From Crocinitomicaceae bacterium (GTDB lineage: Bacteria; Bacteroidota; Bacteroidia; Flavobacteriales_D; Crocinitomicaceae), in contig JACJYW010000003.1 of the NCBI GenBank assembly GCA_020635955.1, positions 620,001 through 684,000 of the forward strand: DNA of 64,000 bases. Direction: 5' to 3'. Position numbers and translations under genes: made by a program. Under the pieces are notes generated by a model. It had not been told where the DNA came from. It did no database searches and worked only from the letters and a program-made list of their open reading frames with translations. Below are positions 10,317 to 19,471 of the stretch, one piece after another (position 1 is the stretch's first letter; every line of letters begins with the position of its first letter).

Positions 10317-10940
10317 ATGATTTATCAGATAAGAACCCTGGACTTAACAAAATTCTTATTGACCGTTATATTTGGGGGAATATTATCCTCATTCGGAATG
10401 ATTATATCATCAGCTCAAATGCAGTCTATTGTTCCTATCATTTTATGGATTCCAATGGAGGTCCTATTTTTCATCTTATCTCAAAAAGCATATAGTAAAA
10501 CAGTCGAGGTTAAAATGGATAACAATGCTTTAAAATTCAATGAGACACATATACCATTTGATACCATCTCAGGTTTTTACATTGATGATAACATTACTAT
10601 GTCAGCCTTCAATATTAAGCTAAATAACGGAACTATTCAGAAAAGAACTATAACGACAACCCGGAAATGGAAAGCAAACTATTTTGACTTTATTAATGAT
10701 TTCAGGAGTATAATTCAAACGGAAAATCCAGAAGCGACCTTTTTGGAATTCGGAGAAGTTTATCCAAGATCTGGAAGCTTTATCAAATTTACTTTTTTTG
10801 CGGGTATTCCTTTGGTGATCGTGGCTAATTTATCAGCTTTGTTCATGTATCTCAACAGCGGAACTGCACCTTGGCAGCTATTAGCGGCTAATTTTTACCT
10901 TATCTTGCTTATTCCTTATACAAGAAAAAATAAGCGCTAA
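10317..10940 (+). CDS. Hypothetical membrane protein
   Basis: The protein has 207 residues. Two N-terminal helices (about 12-34 and 38-58) and two C-terminal helices (about 158-176 and 186-200) bracket a cytosolic segment (about 65-150). That segment has the alternating strand pattern of a bacterial PH-like or YcxB-like domain (IPFDTISGFYIDDNITMSAFNIKL). No family can be named with confidence. It is preceded by an AT-rich gap of 72 bases and converges with the T9SS substrate gene 21 bases downstream. Confidence 0.6.
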   Translation: MIYQIRTLDLTKFLLTVIFGGILSSFGMIISSAQMQSIVPIILWIPMEVLFFILSQKAYSKTVEVKMDNNALKFNETHIPFDTISGFYIDDNITMSAFNIKLNNGTIQKRTITTTRKWKANYFDFINDFRSIIQTENPEATFLEFGEVYPRSGSFIKFTFFAGIPLVIVANLSALFMYLNSGTAPWQLLAANFYLILLIPYTRKNKR

Positions 10941-10961
10941 CAAAGCAAGCAGACAATACTT

Positions 10962-13856
10962 CTATTTAGATCCAACCAAATGAATGTTCCCCTGCCCTTC
11001 AATTGAATCGCCGTTTTGTGCCGTAGCTTTGTATGAATAGAAATAAACTCCTTCAGGACATTTGCTTCCACTTTTATCAGTACCATCCCAATAATCATTA
11101 ATGCTATTCATTTCATGCACTACTCTACCCCATCTGTTCAGAATCACACAATTGAATTCACTAATGGCAACAGCTGAATACATGAATGTAAAGACATCAT
11201 TTACGCCATCACCGTTTGGTGTAAAGACATTGATTGGCGTGAATGAATCAAGATCATAGATAACAATAGGCACACAAAGCGTGTCTGTACAACCGTTCTT
11301 ATTCACTGCAACCAGGCAAGCATTAAAAGTTCCTCCGCTTGTGTAGGTATGCTCAAATTCTTCGGATAAACTGTTTGAAAGCTGCCAGACATCATCTTCA
11401 CCAAAATTCCACCAGAAGGTTGTATCAGCTGCTGGATTGTTAGGATTAGCAAAGTATTGCGATAGATTGGAGAACGTTACCGTAACAGGAGCGGTTCCTT
11501 CCCACTCTGCAGAAAATTCTGGAGAAGCCATATCGAAATCTGCCAATGGATTCAATGAATCAACTGTGATCACAGCAACCAAAGTACATCCATTTTGGTC
11601 AGTTACTGTCACCTTGTAATCTCCGTAATTCAACGGTGACCAGGTAGAGTTAACAGAGGTAGATGAATCTTGCAAATTCAACCATAAGTAATCATAATCT
11701 GGTGTACCTCCTGCTCCAGCCACAAAAACGCTTCCATTACCCTGCTGATATTCATAAACTCTACAATAAGCCGGATTAGAACCTAATTCCGTAAAATAGA
11801 GTGAATCAGGGTATGTTACTGTGAAATCGATCAATTCAGAACAACCATTCTCATCATTAACGGTTAAAGTATATTGACCTTCTCCAACATTTATTAATGA
11901 ATCTTCTCCTATACCATTACTACCACTTGGATTTGGATTCCAATTGTATGAGATCAATGCATAATTTCCTGTAGCATTGTACACAGTATCTGCAATAACC
12001 AAACCGTTATCTACCCCATAGCAAGTTGGATCCTGAATATTAAAGTCAACAGTCATTTGATCTGGATCATCTATGAAAACTGAATCAATAAACGTGCAAG
12101 GAAAATCATCTGTAACGGTGAAATAATACCATCCTTCAGATAAGTTGTTGGCGGTATTACTATTAGCCGTATTTACCACATTACCCAATGAGTCTTTGAT
12201 AACAAATACAATGTTTCCCGTTGCAAACTGCATGTTAATGGTTGCTGATCCATCAGAAAATCCATTACAAGTTGGGTTACTTGGATTAATTGTCCCGGTT
12301 AAATTACATCCATCCGATACGTAAATATCTATACACTGTACATCCTGACAAGGAGCAATACCAGCAGTGTAGCAAATTTGGTGAAAACCTATTCCTGCAA
12401 CACCTGGATCAAATGCACCAGTAGATGTGTTGATGCAACTACCACAACTAGCAGACCATGTTCCGCCAGCAGGAGTAGCCGTTAAGTTTTGTACAGGATC
12501 AAATACAGCAAATGGTCCCTGTGCGGGAAGGTTAACAGTTACAACCGGAATAACTGTAACATCAACACTATCTTCCCCTATACAGCCCAAATCATTCGCC
12601 GTTACGTGATAAGTTATTGTTCCTACCGAAGGGGTAAACCAAACACTATCATTAACTCCATTATCCCATGAAATCACCGCATTATCAGGATTATCAGCAT
12701 ATAAAAGAACACTATCTCCTTCACATATTACCGCATCAGAATGCGCCGTTACGCCAGGCAAAGGTGGTTGGGTGATTGTCACACCAACTGTATTTACTTC
12801 ATTGCAGCCAAGAGAATCAATAATTATTGGTTGATAATCCCCCGGCGGCATGCTTAACAATACAATTTGTCCTGATCCATTGGCCTGATAATTTGTCGGA
12901 CCAACGACATTTCCATCAAGCACATATGTAAGATCATAAAATTGACCAGGAGATAAGTTTGAGATCGTAATAATACCATCAAAAGGAGGTGTACAGGTTG
13001 ATGAAAAGCCTGCATTAACATTAAAATCTGGTCCCGGAACAACGGTAACTAGCACAGAATCTTGTGCTGAGCATGTACCAAGCGTTGCTGTGGTTGTGAA
13101 ATAAACAGAACCAACAGTTGGGGTAAATGGTAAACCGTCATTAATACCAAAATTCCAGCTAATGTCTGCATTATCAGGATTTGAAGCCGTAAGGGTAACT
13201 GAAGTACCATTACAAACTGAAAGGTTGGAACCTGCATCAACAGAAGGATTGGATCCGCATTCAACTAAAACATTATCTATTCTCCAAAATTCATCTTGTG
13301 ACCAACATTGTACACCTATTCTGATTTGAAGAGAGCTACCTCCATCAATACACCCCGTTTGATAAGAGACTGAGTTACCTGGTCCATTCACCTCATGGAT
13401 AATATTCAAATCTGCACACAAACCAGCGCAAAAGAAAGCATTTGTAGGATCTTGCCAACCGGTATTATCAATATTATACTGCAGGTAAATCCAGTCTGTA
13501 GCATTACAGCCCTGGTTACAACCTTCCATATTACCAAGACTTTCAATATCTACCTTAATATTGAACTTAGCACATGAAGAAATATCAATAGAACCCGTTG
13601 TTTCCCAAACGGCCTCACCATTTGTATCATTTCCTTCAAAAACACCATTTAAAACATGCCAATAATCTCCCGATACGCATCCAGTACAGGTAGAAGACCA
13701 CGCTACACCACCAATATCATCAAAACCACTTGTTGAAGTATTGGCTTCGTTAAATGTTTCAAGGAACAATTGCCCGTTCACATAATTGGTTGAGGCCAAG
13801 GTAAAGACAGAGGTAAAAAGGAAGAATTTGGTTAATGCTTTCAAAGTTCTTTTCAT
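10962..13856 (-). CDS. Large secreted adhesin-like protein with type-B T9SS sorting domain
   Basis: I chose the ATG at 13856, since the longer frame starts with TTG and adds ten residues before the signal peptide (MKRTLKALTKFFLFTSVF). The mature protein has repeated Ig-like/PKD-type modules rich in Asp, Asn, Thr and Cys, including two near-copies of a SWDNGVNDSVWFTPSVG-like module. It ends in a gliding-motility-associated C-terminal domain: NVFTPNGDGVNDVF, then NRWGRVVHE, then GVYFYSYKA. That tail is the type-B signal for export and attachment by the type IX secretion system. It is probably a surface adhesin; the ligand is unknown. Confidence 0.85.
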   Translation of the reverse strand: MKRTLKALTKFFLFTSVFTLASTNYVNGQLFLETFNEANTSTSGFDDIGGVAWSSTCTGCVSGDYWHVLNGVFEGNDTNGEAVWETTGSIDISSCAKFNIKVDIESLGNMEGCNQGCNATDWIYLQYNIDNTGWQDPTNAFFCAGLCADLNIIHEVNGPGNSVSYQTGCIDGGSSLQIRIGVQCWSQDEFWRIDNVLVECGSNPSVDAGSNLSVCNGTSVTLTASNPDNADISWNFGINDGLPFTPTVGSVYFTTTATLGTCSAQDSVLVTVVPGPDFNVNAGFSSTCTPPFDGIITISNLSPGQFYDLTYVLDGNVVGPTNYQANGSGQIVLLSMPPGDYQPIIIDSLGCNEVNTVGVTITQPPLPGVTAHSDAVICEGDSVLLYADNPDNAVISWDNGVNDSVWFTPSVGTITYHVTANDLGCIGEDSVDVTVIPVVTVNLPAQGPFAVFDPVQNLTATPAGGTWSASCGSCINTSTGAFDPGVAGIGFHQICYTAGIAPCQDVQCIDIYVSDGCNLTGTINPSNPTCNGFSDGSATINMQFATGNIVFVIKDSLGNVVNTANSNTANNLSEGWYYFTVTDDFPCTFIDSVFIDDPDQMTVDFNIQDPTCYGVDNGLVIADTVYNATGNYALISYNWNPNPSGSNGIGEDSLINVGEGQYTLTVNDENGCSELIDFTVTYPDSLYFTELGSNPAYCRVYEYQQGNGSVFVAGAGGTPDYDYLWLNLQDSSTSVNSTWSPLNYGDYKVTVTDQNGCTLVAVITVDSLNPLADFDMASPEFSAEWEGTAPVTVTFSNLSQYFANPNNPAADTTFWWNFGEDDVWQLSNSLSEEFEHTYTSGGTFNACLVAVNKNGCTDTLCVPIVIYDLDSFTPINVFTPNGDGVNDVFTFMYSAVAISEFNCVILNRWGRVVHEMNSINDYWDGTDKSGSKCPEGVYFYSYKATAQNGDSIEGQGNIHLVGSK

Positions 13857-14000
13857 TCGTAGTTCATTAGTCAAACGACACCACAATATACTGGTTTAAT
13901 CAAGGGGAACGACCTAAATCGAGTAAATTTTATCCCCTTTGTCTTGTTTATTAGACGTAAGTTTAAACCAAAATGTTGTCTTTAAAAAGATCTAATTGAT

Positions 14001-14903
14001 ATGCGCTACTTTCTTACCTACCAAATGTTAGTTATAACAAGCTTTGCAATGACACAAGAAAGTCTTTTGCTGGGTGAAATTAAATTGGATGAAATTCAAA
14101 CTGAGCTTAGATACGATCAAGCTGAAAAAGTACAGATCTATGGATCAAGATACAATAAGAAGAACATCTATAAGGACTCTACCTTGAAAGGATTCGAAAA
14201 TTATTCAAAAGACGGAGAATTACTGGATCGCACAACCTTTGGTGGTAAAAATGATCAGGTTTCCTATAGTAAAAAATATCGCTATGATGATAAACACAGA
14301 GTGGTAGCCTATGATTTCATTATCTCAGGAAATGGCGATATCATAGGTCAGACAGCCGACTTCTTATACATAGGGAATCGGTTGAACAAGCAGGTAATAT
14401 CTCTGGCAAATATTCATTACAATTATTATTCAGATGGCAGATTAAGATCAAAATCGTACTATTACAATAATCGAGGAGAAATTGATGCTGAGCCCTGGAT
14501 ACTATGGTTTATCTATGATGACAACAAAAATCTCATTCATGTTGATGCGGATAGTAGTACTGATGTTCAAACCATGTTTTACAATGAGGCTAATCTATTG
14601 ATCAAGAATAACTATTATCCAGGTGTTGCCTATTCAACATTTAGTTATGACGAAAAAGGTAATTGTATTCGTCAGGCAGATTTTGAAATGGGAAAGAAAG
14701 ACTGGGATTCCACCATCTACATTTTTCAATATGATTCAAAAAACAGATTAGTGAGATCAGGCACGGAGAATAAAAAAGGTAAGTTGATAGTTGAAAAAGA
14801 CTGGAAATACAATGAAAAAGATCAATTGGTTTATGAACTGTTTTACCACAAGAGTAAGCCCAAATATATCTACCGATATATTCCCAGCTACTTTAAAGAA
14901 TAG
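14001..14903 (+). CDS. Hypothetical secreted protein with YD/RHS-like strand repeats
   Basis: This 300-residue protein has a weak N-terminal hydrophobic segment (YFLTYQMLVITSFA). It carries a series of short repeats resembling YD-repeat strands (KYRYDDKHRVVAYDF, FSYDEKGNCIRQADF, FQYDSKNRLVRSG, WKYNEKDQLVYEL). These suggest an elongated beta-sheet protein of the envelope. It is too short to be an RHS toxin and has no toxin domain. Its 3' end overlaps the convergent neighbour by 11 bases. Function unknown. Confidence 0.6.
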   Translation: MRYFLTYQMLVITSFAMTQESLLLGEIKLDEIQTELRYDQAEKVQIYGSRYNKKNIYKDSTLKGFENYSKDGELLDRTTFGGKNDQVSYSKKYRYDDKHRVVAYDFIISGNGDIIGQTADFLYIGNRLNKQVISLANIHYNYYSDGRLRSKSYYYNNRGEIDAEPWILWFIYDDNKNLIHVDADSSTDVQTMFYNEANLLIKNNYYPGVAYSTFSYDEKGNCIRQADFEMGKKDWDSTIYIFQYDSKNRLVRSGTENKKGKLIVEKDWKYNEKDQLVYELFYHKSKPKYIYRYIPSYFKE

Positions 14904-15651
14904 CCATTACTTCTCTGATCAGAAACATCTGTTCTTCAAAATGTCCTTTTTGTGCTTCAATGTTAATATAAGGGATACCATTTAATCCACAGTAAACAGA
15001 GAGTGAACCGTCATTTACGTATTTCTTATTATCCTGCAGGATCACATTGATATTCCTTTCCTTTAATTTGTCAAAGTATTCTTTTTCAGTAGTATAAACA
15101 AAGTCGTCCGGATCCATATCTGGATTAATGAAGATCTCTTTAGTATTTTGAGCTTCATCTCCGCCGGGTAAATAGCTTTTTATCGAATAATTAACATCCG
15201 TATTATTATGCATAGCAATAATAACCGACCGGTTGCTCAAATAGGTTAGGATCTCTTCTGCAAAATACCTTACTTCCTTAGCCGCCTTGAAAGTGAACTT
15301 TCCCCCATCCCGCAAGGTTTTCCTTCTACCCTTCTTGGTATATATTCGATTTGGATCAACTGAAAATGCTTTATTCCTGATCGTAAATTCAACCCTTCTG
15401 GTCTCCTTGTGCTTTAATCGAACAAAATGAACAGGATTGGTCGTTGAATACTCATAAACAGTTTCAATACTGGTTACTTCATCTTCGTGAACGTTAATAA
15501 ACAGGATACTATCCTCCGTATTACCATATTCTTGAAGGATCTGAAGTGTTGAATCACCTATATTAATTGATCGAATCACGACTTTTTCTGATTGCGTAAA
15601 TGCTATCTCTGACAAAAGACAAATAAGTATAAAAATATACCACTTAGACAT
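14893..15651 (-). CDS. Hypothetical exported protein
   Basis: The ATG at 15651 is preferred over the TTG at 15663, because it follows the TAG of the upstream gene by two bases and opens with a signal peptide (MSKWYIFILICLLSEIAFTQ). A conserved-looking central part (SVIIAMHNNTDVNYSIKSY) and C-terminal part (SLSVYCGLNGIPYINIEAQKG) suggest an enzyme, possibly a hydrolase. I cannot assign it to a family. It is cotranscribed with the SPOR-like gene immediately upstream. Confidence 0.6.
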   Translation of the reverse strand: MSKWYIFILICLLSEIAFTQSEKVVIRSINIGDSTLQILQEYGNTEDSILFINVHEDEVTSIETVYEYSTTNPVHFVRLKHKETRRVEFTIRNKAFSVDPNRIYTKKGRRKTLRDGGKFTFKAAKEVRYFAEEILTYLSNRSVIIAMHNNTDVNYSIKSYLPGGDEAQNTKEIFINPDMDPDDFVYTTEKEYFDKLKERNINVILQDNKKYVNDGSLSVYCGLNGIPYINIEAQKGHFEEQMFLIREVMAIL

Positions 15652-15653
15652 GG

Positions 15654-16049
15654 CTATTTCCAAATTCTTACTTCAGATTTACTTTTGTTGATCTTGTGAT
15701 ATTCCTCTACAGTAATGAAATTACCATTGTATTGAACCACTTGTTTCGCCTCATTGAATCCCATTTGTTGGAATTTTTCTAATTCCTTAGCTGCATCAAT
15801 TTCAGTGGCACAAGGAGCAGAATAATAAGTGTAGGTTCCGTTTGTTTTAATTGGCAATACCCCATTCACTTCTCTTAAAGCTTCAGCTGTTCTAACTGGT
15901 ACGGTATTTTTGTACGAGCAAAGTTCAATTCTGTAGTGAACTATATTCTTTCCTTCAGATTTTTCTGGTTTATCACCATCCGGATTACCGGTAAAACTAG
16001 ATAGTGCGAATGCACCAAGCAGCAATGCTGCGAAAGTAAAAGATTTCAT
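15654..16049 (-). CDS. Small secreted SPOR-like protein
   Basis: The protein has 131 residues with a signal peptide (MKSFTFAALLLGAFALSSFTG) and a lysine/aspartate-rich linker. One SPOR-like repeat follows at residues about 38-120: YRIELCSYKNTVPV, TYYSAP, VVQYNGNFITVEEY. This repeat matches the third repeat of the large barrel protein encoded at 8019-10244 more closely than canonical SPOR domains. It probably binds a shared envelope ligand. It is the first gene of a two-gene operon with the exported protein at 14893-15651. Confidence 0.65.
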   Translation of the reverse strand: MKSFTFAALLLGAFALSSFTGNPDGDKPEKSEGKNIVHYRIELCSYKNTVPVRTAEALREVNGVLPIKTNGTYTYYSAPCATEIDAAKELEKFQQMGFNEAKQVVQYNGNFITVEEYHKINKSKSEVRIWK

Positions 16050-16100
16050 AATGTTTGGTTTGTGTTGTTATGGACTTTTACTTTCGCCTGCTGAAAAAGG

Positions 16101-16343
16101 TTACAACATTTGTTGTGGAAATTTGGATGAGAAGTTGATCTGCCCTTTAAAATAAGAAGTTAGATCATTGCACCAGGCATTTTCATCTTTGTGCAAGTCT
16201 TCTCCAAACTGGAACTTTAATTCCTGATTACTAAATTGAATGCTATCAGGGAACACACCATTCGCTATTAAAAACTGAACGATCTTCAATCTTGCATTTT
16301 TAACGGCATTCGATTTTTCTCTAACAACTACATTTACTTCCAT
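16101..16343 (-). CDS. Small hypothetical protein
   Basis: An 80-residue protein starting at an ATG, with no signal peptide and no recognised motif. Composition and the alternation of helical and strand segments look coding. It stands alone, with 50 bases to the SPOR-like gene start downstream and 265 bases to the tRNA upstream. Medium confidence only because of size. Confidence 0.45.
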   Translation of the reverse strand: MEVNVVVREKSNAVKNARLKIVQFLIANGVFPDSIQFSNQELKFQFGEDLHKDENAWCNDLTSYFKGQINFSSKFPQQML

Positions 16344-16564
16344 ACAGTTAATTTTTATGGGTTTTAAACGATTAATACGGAAGGATTAAAAAATTAGTTT
16401 CAAGAAGGTTAAGCATATACACCAAAAATTATAAACTTTTCATTTGATTTTCTATAACTAGCTGATTTCTAATCCCTATCACCACAAACAACCAGATTAT
16501 TGACAGCATTTTTTGGTCGAACAACCATTATTCTCAATAAAAATCAGTCTAAAATCAAATAGAT

Positions 16565-16595
16565 TTTGCTTTATAAAAGTATTGTGATAATTTTG
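16565..16595 (+). promoter_or_regulatory. Promoter of tRNA-Arg (Bacteroidota -33/-7 type)
   Basis: TTTG at 16565-16568, a 19-base spacer, then TAATTTTG at 16588-16595, a perfect TAnnTTTG. The predicted start is about 16601, eight bases before the tRNA. The other 220 bases back to 16344 hold nothing I can identify. Confidence 0.75.
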
Positions 16596-16608
16596 CAGTG
16601 TCTAAAAT

Positions 16609-16682
16609 GGCCACGTGGCGCAACTGAATAGCGCATCTGATTACGGCTCAGAAGGTTGCAGGTTTGAATCCTGCCGTGGTCA
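16609..16682 (+). tRNA. tRNA-Arg (anticodon ACG)
   Basis: A full cloverleaf can be drawn. The acceptor stem GGCCACG pairs with CGTGGTC (one G-U). The D stem is GCGC/GCGC and the anticodon stem TCTGA/TCAGA encloses loop TTACGGC, with ACG at the anticodon. The T stem is GCAGG/CCTGC with loop TTTGAAT, and the discriminator is A. CCA is not encoded. The serine recombinase gene on the other strand ends inside this gene, so its last 11-12 codons are read from antisense tRNA sequence. That is typical of an element integrated at a tRNA 3' end. Confidence 0.95.
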
Positions 16683-18240
16683 CTAGAGCGGAGATTTGAC
16701 TATAATTTGTCGAATCTCCGTTTTTATTTTCTCCCAAAACCCTCTTTATATCTGGGATTATAGAAAAAAGTGAATTTACTCGCGTGGTTTGAACTTTGTC
16801 CAATTGTTTGTTGTAACCTATTCCGCCAGGAAACACCAATCTTTGAATACTCTTCTTTTCGAACAAATCACCAGACAACCAGTAATTACTCAAGTTACAA
16901 GCAATGCTGACAGCCTTTTTTATCGCCGAATTAAGGTTTGAACTCACAAACTCGGGATTTTCCAATTTCTGATCAATTTCGTCCAATTCCTGATTGTATT
17001 TCTGAGAATACTTGTTGAAGATCTCAGAGTTAATTTCACCCGTAGCAAATCGCTCCTCTATGCTTTCCAATTTTTTTCCTACTTCCGTTTTTTGCTTCTT
17101 GTAGAGTTTCTCATTTGTCACATCCTCTCCTATGAAATGTTCAAAAGTATACGACATGACTTCTTGAATCTCACCTTTCAGATCAGGATCGATTTCATAT
17201 TCAGAGAGTATACTCGCAAACTCAGTGTGAAGCTTTTTGGCAGACTTGGTGCTTCTACACCCTTTTGTTCTGCATTTGTAATAGTATAAACCTTTCTTCT
17301 TCACTAAGAAACCAGTTAAGGGTTCGCTGCAATGATCGCAATGAGCATACATCTTTAGCGGTAGGTTTACGTTATCCAAGTTCTTCACTTCGGGATGAAT
17401 CGAATCGACTGAATTGATTTTTAAGAAATCTTCCTGCGAAATGATAGGTTTATGTTTCCCTTCCACAACCTCTCCTGGTAGCATTTTGCAAATTAGAATT
17501 CCGCAATAAAAAGGATTTTTAAAGATTTCATTTATCCTTCTTTCATTGATATCCATCCCCAATAAATTAAGCTTCCGGACAATTTCAGCGTTGCTATACT
17601 TCCCAGATAATTTCCATTTGAACGCCTTCTTTAGCAACTTCCCTTCATCATCAATCACAATCTCCCATTCCACTGCCTTGTGATATTTCTTCTTATTCAC
17701 ATACCCTCTTGGTGGTGTCCATAGCCAGTATCCTTTCCTAAGCAGTTCGGCCATAGCTGTGATGGTTTTGTCACGTCTCAACTCATTATCAAATTGACTG
17801 AACATGTAAAATAGATTCTGCTGAAACTTGCCAGCCGGCGACAATGTATCGACTTCTTGCGTTACTGCTTTAACCTGAATACCGCTGTCCATCAACTCTT
17901 GTGTTATTTGAGCTGCACTTGATCCAGTTCTGGAGAATCGATCGTAGGAGTAAACGATAATGTAACCTACTGTTTTACTCTGCTTAGCGTATTTCAGCAT
18001 TCTTCTGAACTCTTTTCGATCGTCACTCTTTGCTGACTCATGTGTACCACCAAAATATTGAACAACATTGTAACCATTCCTTTGAGCATAATTCTCGCAA
18101 TGCTTCTTTTGAGTTCCAAGACTTGTGTTGTTGTCTGCTTGATCTTTAGTAGAAACTCTTGTATAAATTATTGCATTCTTCTTGTTGTCAAAGTTTATTG
18201 ACTTTGGGGCGAATTGCTCAAATTTGCTCAATTTACTCAT
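16648..18240 (-). CDS. Large serine recombinase (site-specific integrase)
   Basis: The protein has 530 residues. The N-terminal resolvase fold has the catalytic serine in YTRVSTKDQ near residue 30, and the arginine motif YDRFSRTGSS near residue 105. The Recombinase domain follows (RKGYWLWTPPRGYVNKKKYH, about 165-270). A zinc-ribbon is at about 300-330 (CDHC and CRTKGC), then a coiled-coil region at about 370-425. It catalyses integration or excision through a 5'-phosphoserine linkage. The last residues (TTAGFKPATF) are encoded by the antisense strand of the tRNA, so the native end of the protein may have differed before integration. It follows a 55-codon gene by two bases. Confidence 0.9.
   Translation of the reverse strand: MSKLSKFEQFAPKSINFDNKKNAIIYTRVSTKDQADNNTSLGTQKKHCENYAQRNGYNVVQYFGGTHESAKSDDRKEFRRMLKYAKQSKTVGYIIVYSYDRFSRTGSSAAQITQELMDSGIQVKAVTQEVDTLSPAGKFQQNLFYMFSQFDNELRRDKTITAMAELLRKGYWLWTPPRGYVNKKKYHKAVEWEIVIDDEGKLLKKAFKWKLSGKYSNAEIVRKLNLLGMDINERRINEIFKNPFYCGILICKMLPGEVVEGKHKPIISQEDFLKINSVDSIHPEVKNLDNVNLPLKMYAHCDHCSEPLTGFLVKKKGLYYYKCRTKGCRSTKSAKKLHTEFASILSEYEIDPDLKGEIQEVMSYTFEHFIGEDVTNEKLYKKQKTEVGKKLESIEERFATGEINSEIFNKYSQKYNQELDEIDQKLENPEFVSSNLNSAIKKAVSIACNLSNYWLSGDLFEKKSIQRLVFPGGIGYNKQLDKVQTTRVNSLFSIIPDIKRVLGENKNGDSTNYSQISALVTTAGFKPATF
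16689..16725 (+). terminator. Rho-independent terminator of tRNA-Arg
   Basis: CGGAGATTTGAC pairs with GTCGAATCTCCG around an 8-base loop, a 12-bp stem with one G-T pair, followed by TTTTT. It lies seven bases after the tRNA and inside the C-terminal coding part of the opposite-strand recombinase. Confidence 0.8.
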
Positions 18241-18242
18241 GG

Positions 18243-18410
18243 CTATTTTTTTGATGAATGCAGAATGATTTCACAGAAGCGTTCCAGAGATTTTAAAAGT
18301 TCCTCTGCTTTATGTTCGCTTACTCCCTTTATCCGCTGGATATTCATTCTTACTCGATTTCTTCTATTTTGAATTCTTTTATTGTACTTCTTTTCTTCAC
18401 TATTTTGCAT
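18243..18410 (-). CDS. Small basic protein upstream of the recombinase
   Basis: An ATG at 18410 opens a 55-codon frame ending in TAG two bases before the recombinase ATG, so the two are translationally coupled. The N-terminal half is very basic (KKYNKRIQNRRNRVRMNIQRIKG) and the C-terminal half is helical and acidic (HKAEELLKSLERFCEIIL). It resembles a small DNA-binding or recombination directionality factor in size and charge, but I recognise no family. The spacing and codon pattern support it being real. Confidence 0.5.
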   Translation of the reverse strand: MQNSEEKKYNKRIQNRRNRVRMNIQRIKGVSEHKAEELLKSLERFCEIILHSSKK

Positions 18411-18471
18411 TTAAGTAGTGATGCGCCCATTGTCTATTCTTTAGTGCTTGGAGCTTCTTATCAATCTCCGG

Positions 18472-19410
18472 TTATTCCGGTATATCTTTCATTTTCATAG
18501 ATACTTCATTCTTAAAATGAACAGGTTTTCCATTTCTAGTTGAGATAGTCATAGTCTGGTAGCCATTTCGAACCAAATGATTGGAAAATTGACCTATGGG
18601 ATCAGGATCTTTGATACTAACCTGAATCACCCTATCAATTTCTCCATTCTTTTTAAAAATTTTAAGCTCCTTAGTTTTATCTTCTTTTAGCAACTTCAAT
18701 ACTTTCCGCTCATCTTCGGTCACAATTGAGACATTTTCAAACCATTCCTTTTCTGACCAGTCCTGAATCAACTGACTATAGGCTTGCGAAATAGAAAGAA
18801 GAATATGAGGAGTTTTAAAAATAGTATCAAAGTTAGGGACTTCGGATCTCATCATATCATGTTTTGAATACAAGTAAGGCATACACTGACCATCATTAAA
18901 AGCTAAATAACTTGTGTCACGCCTGAAAATTATAGTATTTAAGATCATCCACTCAAACATATCCACTCTTTCTCTTTCCATTTCTTCTAAGACTTCAGGA
19001 TCATTAAGGATATCACGAATTTTCTCTGGATCTCCTGACATTCTCTCAATTTTGGCGAAAAATTCCATCACTTTTTCATTTTCAAGCAATTCACGAAAAT
19101 TCAATTCACCTTCTAACAAATGCTCCTTTATAAGCTTAATAATGTTCAATGAAACTTCAAATGACCTCAGCTGTTGAATCAACTTTATCCAAATGGCTTG
19201 TTTAAGAGTGTATCTTCTTCGTGTGGTACTTGTGTCCAATAACCTAGGAAGAATTCCTTGCTTTGACCAATAGGTTGCATCTCTAGGGGTTACTCCAAGA
19301 TCCTTCATTGTAAACCTAGGTTCGTTTAGAACCTTTAACAAATTAGGATAATCTTGATCGAAATTACCCGACTTCAAATATTCTAGTTCGTCCTCTGTAA
19401 GAATATTCAT
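18472..19410 (-). CDS. MerR-like HTH protein of the mobile element
   Basis: The protein has 312 residues. Residues about 30-100 form a MerR-type winged helix (FTMKDLGVTPRDATYWSKQGIL, then RRRYTLKQAIWIKLIQQL). Residues 100-310 are an unassigned sensor or partner domain. A perfect 14-bp palindrome directly in front of the gene is a likely operator for it and the divergent gene. The frame stops at TAA (18472-18474). It then stays open for 23 more protein-like residues (PEIDKKLQALKNRQWAHHY) to a TAG at 18400-18402, which overlaps the ATG of the next small gene. The stop may therefore be a secondary mutation. Confidence 0.65.
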   Translation of the reverse strand: MNILTEDELEYLKSGNFDQDYPNLLKVLNEPRFTMKDLGVTPRDATYWSKQGILPRLLDTSTTRRRYTLKQAIWIKLIQQLRSFEVSLNIIKLIKEHLLEGELNFRELLENEKVMEFFAKIERMSGDPEKIRDILNDPEVLEEMERERVDMFEWMILNTIIFRRDTSYLAFNDGQCMPYLYSKHDMMRSEVPNFDTIFKTPHILLSISQAYSQLIQDWSEKEWFENVSIVTEDERKVLKLLKEDKTKELKIFKKNGEIDRVIQVSIKDPDPIGQFSNHLVRNGYQTMTISTRNGKPVHFKNEVSMKMKDIPE

Positions 19411-19412
19411 AT

Positions 19413-19426
19413 TTACACATGTGTAA
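19413..19426. promoter_or_regulatory. 14-bp palindromic operator candidate between divergent element genes
   Basis: TTACACATGTGTAA is a perfect palindrome. It lies 2 bases upstream of the MerR-like gene start and 46 bases upstream of the divergent ATG, next to a -7 element. The position fits autoregulation by the MerR-like protein. Confidence 0.5.
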
Positions 19427-19433
19427 TTATTAC

Positions 19434-19441
19434 TATATTTG
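19434..19441 (+). promoter_or_regulatory. -7 promoter element for the rightward small-gene operon
   Basis: TATATTTG is a perfect TAnnTTTG. The predicted start near 19447 places the ATG at 19472 in a 25-base leader and excludes the longer TTG-start frame at 19439. Confidence 0.55.
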
Positions 19442-19471
19442 CAAATATATAATGATTTAATTGAAATACAA

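Noticed and set aside
12427..13264. Several open frames overlapping the T9SS substrate gene
   Set aside because: Consequence of the repetitive, stop-poor sequence of the large secreted protein; no start signals or family resemblance.
16609..16682. Direct-repeat attachment site formed by a second copy of the tRNA 3' end
   Set aside because: No direct copy of the T-arm/acceptor sequence was found up to about 24 kb; only a short inverted match at 20680.
19439..19471. N-terminal extension of the zinc-ribbon-like gene from TTG 19439
   Set aside because: The TTG overlaps the predicted -7 element; ATG 19472 fits the transcript.
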